Below are positions 62,207 to 64,000 of a DNA stretch of 64,000 nt, one piece after another (the first letter of the stretch is position 1; each line of letters begins with the position of its first letter). The translations under genes were made by a program, and so were the position numbers. This DNA comes from Polynucleobacter sp. AP-Ainpum-60-G11 (GTDB taxonomy: Bacteria; Pseudomonadota; Gammaproteobacteria; Burkholderiales; Burkholderiaceae): assembly GCF_018688375.1 (NCBI RefSeq), contig NZ_CP061318.1:744001-808000 (forward strand). Direction: 5' to 3'. The notes beneath the pieces are model-generated. The model made no database searches. It saw nothing but the letters and a program-made list of their open reading frames with translations, and was not told the origin of the DNA.

Positions 62207-63505
62207 ATGCTATCTGTTTTAACTAGATTTACTCTCCTCATTTGCCTCGCATTCGTGGCAGCCTATATTGCACTTGCCAATTGGGGTCCTGATATTGCCA
62301 TTCCTGCGGGCTTGGTTGTTTTAGCTATTCCTTTGGTGTACTCCTACATCAATTTAGCGCGCCTACGTAAGTATGTAATCCAGGATTCCGTTGAGAATAT
62401 GCCGCTACCTAGTGGATTTTGGGAAGAGGTATTTTTTCGCTTGCAGCGTTTAGTTCGCAACCTTAAGCAAGAGATTAGAACAGTCGAAAAACAGCACGAT
62501 CGCTTTATTGAGGCATTTCAAGCATCGCCAAACGGTATCTTGATGCTGGATGATCAAGATCAAATTGAATGGTGCAATTCGATTGCAGAACGTTTTTTTG
62601 GCCTCAATTTCAAACGCGACGTATTACAAAGAATTAATTTTTTGATTCGGCGTCCAGAATTTATTCAGTATCTTGCCAAGCGCCAGTTTGAAGATCCATT
62701 GTTATTGGAGCGTATGGGTGCGGATGCCAATCTAAGCTTGATGCTTCAGGCGTTTCCATTTGGGCAAAATAGACACCTTTTGCTGGTCCAGGATGTGACT
62801 GACTTGCAAAAAGCGGATGCTATGCGTCGTGACTTCGTCGCAAACGTCTCCCATGAAATGAGGACGCCTATTACGGTGCTGATGGGATTCTTAGAGACTA
62901 TTCATACCTTGGATCTGGATAAAGCTCAACAAGACCAGTATTTTGAGATGATGATGTCTCAGGCTCAGAGAATGAAAAGCCTAGTTGAGGACTTATTAAC
63001 GCTCGCAAACCTTGAGGCCAATACTTTGCCAGCGCCTATGCAGTCAGTCCAAATTCCAACTTTGATGGCCTTGCTCAAGAATGATGCTGAGGCACTTTCC
63101 CAAGGTCGACATGCATTAAATTTTGAAACTTCTTCACCTTGTGACTTGATGGGTGAGGAGCGTGAGATTCTCTCTGCTTTTAGTAATTTGGTTTCAAATG
63201 CAATTCGTTACACCCCAGATGTTGGTGCTGTTACAGCAAGATGGTCCGTTAATGCTCAAGGGCAAGGTGAGTTCTCAGTTACGGATACCGGGCCAGGCAT
63301 CGCCTCTGAGCACCTATCGCGCTTAACAGAGAGATTCTATCGTGTGGATCGAAGTCGTTCTCGAGATACTGGTGGAACTGGTTTAGGCTTGGCTATCGTT
63401 AAGCATATTGCTAATCGTCATCAAGCACAGCTGATTATTGACAGTATGCCGGGCAAGGGCAGCACATTCACATTACGTTTTCCTAAAGATCGTGTAGCCT
63501 GTTGA
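62207..63505 (+). CDS. phoR: phosphate regulon sensor histidine kinase PhoR
   Basis: Membrane-bound kinase of PhoB, 432 residues. Two N-terminal helices (about 5-22 and 28-48) with no large periplasmic domain, a PAS domain (about 97-190), HisKA with phospho-accepting His216 in VANVSHEMRTPITVLMGFLE, and the HATPase domain with N box SNLVSNAIRYTP and G boxes DTGPGIA, GGTGLGLAIVKH. The lack of a sensor domain fits indirect sensing through PstSCAB and PhoU, encoded just upstream. Confidence 0.94.
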   Translation: MLSVLTRFTLLICLAFVAAYIALANWGPDIAIPAGLVVLAIPLVYSYINLARLRKYVIQDSVENMPLPSGFWEEVFFRLQRLVRNLKQEIRTVEKQHDRFIEAFQASPNGILMLDDQDQIEWCNSIAERFFGLNFKRDVLQRINFLIRRPEFIQYLAKRQFEDPLLLERMGADANLSLMLQAFPFGQNRHLLLVQDVTDLQKADAMRRDFVANVSHEMRTPITVLMGFLETIHTLDLDKAQQDQYFEMMMSQAQRMKSLVEDLLTLANLEANTLPAPMQSVQIPTLMALLKNDAEALSQGRHALNFETSSPCDLMGEEREILSAFSNLVSNAIRYTPDVGAVTARWSVNAQGQGEFSVTDTGPGIASEHLSRLTERFYRVDRSRSRDTGGTGLGLAIVKHIANRHQAQLIIDSMPGKGSTFTLRFPKDRVAC

Positions 63506-63520
63506 TCGGCTTATGGCACA

Positions 63521-63721
63521 TCAATCCTTTTTCTTTTTCTTTTTCTTTTTCGACTCTTTAGGTAATTTTTCTAGTTTGCCATTTGCATAAAGACACCATA
63601 CCTTGATCTCTTCAAGCAGCTCAACAAGATCCTCATATGGCAGTTTTTTAAAATCCGCCAAGCCTATTGCCCCAGACTCTTGAAGCTGTAGGATGGCGTC
63701 TTCATAGTGGTATTTGCTCAT
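63521..63721 (-). CDS. small hypothetical protein with poly-lysine tail
   Basis: A 66-residue frame convergent with phoR. No known family is recognised. Residues 1-54 look like a helical acidic domain (YEDAILQLQESGAIGLADF; YEDLVELLEEIKVW), and the tail is KESK followed by further lysines (eight in a row) and D. A GGGGTC lies seven bases before the ATG, possibly a ribosome binding site. The opposite strand shows no competing gene. Real gene likely but unproven. Confidence 0.6.
   Translation of the reverse strand: MSKYHYEDAILQLQESGAIGLADFKKLPYEDLVELLEEIKVWCLYANGKLEKLPKESKKKKKKKKD
63528..63551. repeat. hexamer microsatellite (TTTTTC)4
   Basis: Four perfect tandem copies of TTTTTC, reading (GAAAAA)4 on the minus strand and encoding the lysine run at the end of the small protein. 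Unit gain or loss would keep the frame and change the tail by two lysines each time. Confidence 0.9.
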
Positions 63722-63767
63722 TTTTAAGACCCCAGTGATAGATTGAGTTCATCCTAACAAGTTAATG

Positions 63768-63804
63768 TGACATTCCCATGTCATCTGCGGACATCAAGTT
63801 GTCA
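63768..63804. repeat. cluster of TGTCA half-sites in inverted arrangement
   Basis: TGACATTCCCATGTCA (63768-63783) is a 6-base inverted repeat; a second pair, GACA (63790-63793) and TGTC (63800-63803), follows. TGTCA is also the core of the Pho box, but the direct 11-base spacing of a Pho box is not present, so binding of PhoB here is doubtful. Confidence 0.4.
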
Positions 63805-63827
63805 TATTGCTGCTAGATGATGTGGAT

Positions 63828-64000
63828 GTGAACTCAAAAAACAACGAATTTCACTCAACAATTACTTGTCCCTTCTGCCTCCAATCAGAAACCTTGGGTA
63901 TTCCTGTCGGTGGCTCTCAACACCTCTATCGCTGCAGAGCTTGTAATGCCATATTGAGGCCAAAGTCTGGTGATTGCTGCATATTCTGTAGCTTTGGAAA
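63828..64000 (+). CDS. GDCCxxC-motif small cysteine-rich protein (partial at window end)
   Basis: A frame running off the right edge, about 57 residues visible. It has CPFC near residue 14, CRAC, and GDCCIFCSFG, matching small GDCCVxC-type proteins, some of which carry selenocysteine in the GDCC motif; both positions are ordinary cysteine codons (TGC TGC) here. Function unknown; probable metal or redox role from the cysteines. GTG 63828 is the likely start, with GTG 63822 and TTG 63807 possible; no clear Shine-Dalgarno. Confidence 0.7.
   Translation, partial: MNSKNNEFHSTITCPFCLQSETLGIPVGGSQHLYRCRACNAILRPKSGDCCIFCSFG

Noticed and set aside
63768..63804. A second Pho box before the GDCCxxC gene.
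   Set aside because: TGTCA cores are present, but they are inverted or 21 bases apart instead of two direct repeats 11 bases apart; kept only as an unexplained repeat cluster.

Overview
The window reads as core chromosome of a betaproteobacterium of the order Burkholderiales, most likely a Polynucleobacter. Protein sequences are Burkholderiaceae-like throughout, base composition is moderate rather than the high GC of Burkholderia or Ralstonia, and the gene order (ilvBNC-psd-pssA-leuA, rpsO-pnp-qor-tpiA-secG-tRNA-Leu-nuoA-N, greA-yhbY-rlmE-ftsH-folP-glmM-pst-pho) is the one expected for that group. The genus is inference. I saw no phage, insertion sequence, CRISPR array, rRNA or plasmid gene. 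Coding is dense: no gap between genes exceeds 300 bases.

Layout. 1-5230: branched-chain amino acid synthesis (ilvB end, ilvN, ilvC), phosphatidylethanolamine synthesis (psd, pssA), then leuA behind a leucine-codon-rich leader peptide and terminator. 5268-8788: a secreted SYLF protein on the minus strand, then rpsO and pnp with structured RNA between them. 8828-25759: quinone oxidoreductase, tpiA, secG, tRNA-Leu(GAG) and the complete 14-gene NADH dehydrogenase operon. 25864-30018: NUDIX hydrolase, DUF1178 protein and a four-gene polar amino acid ABC importer. 30093-34611: methylmalonate-semialdehyde dehydrogenase, an old-yellow-enzyme reductase, a tricarboxylate-type binding protein and a SprT-like metalloprotein.

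34619-43357: a minus-strand run, methyltransferase - rnhA - RND adaptor - RND pump - dnaQ, divergent from gloB-mltD. The rnhA/dnaQ/gloB/mltD neighbourhood is old and conserved; the pump pair looks inserted into it. 43393-49978: propionyl-CoA synthetase and carAB. 49998-56774: greA, a DUF4149 membrane protein, yhbY, rlmE, ftsH, folP, glmM. 56890-63505: phosphate regulon pstSCAB-phoU-phoB-phoR behind a clear Pho box. 63521-64000: a small poly-lysine-tailed protein and the start of a GDCCxxC small protein cut by the window edge.

No wholly new multi-gene system is evident. The best leads are regulatory or contextual: the leuA attenuator, paired hairpins that bury the ftsH ribosome binding site, the RND pump between rnhA and dnaQ, the (AAAAAG)4 repeat encoding a lysine tail, and several untested palindromes at promoters.
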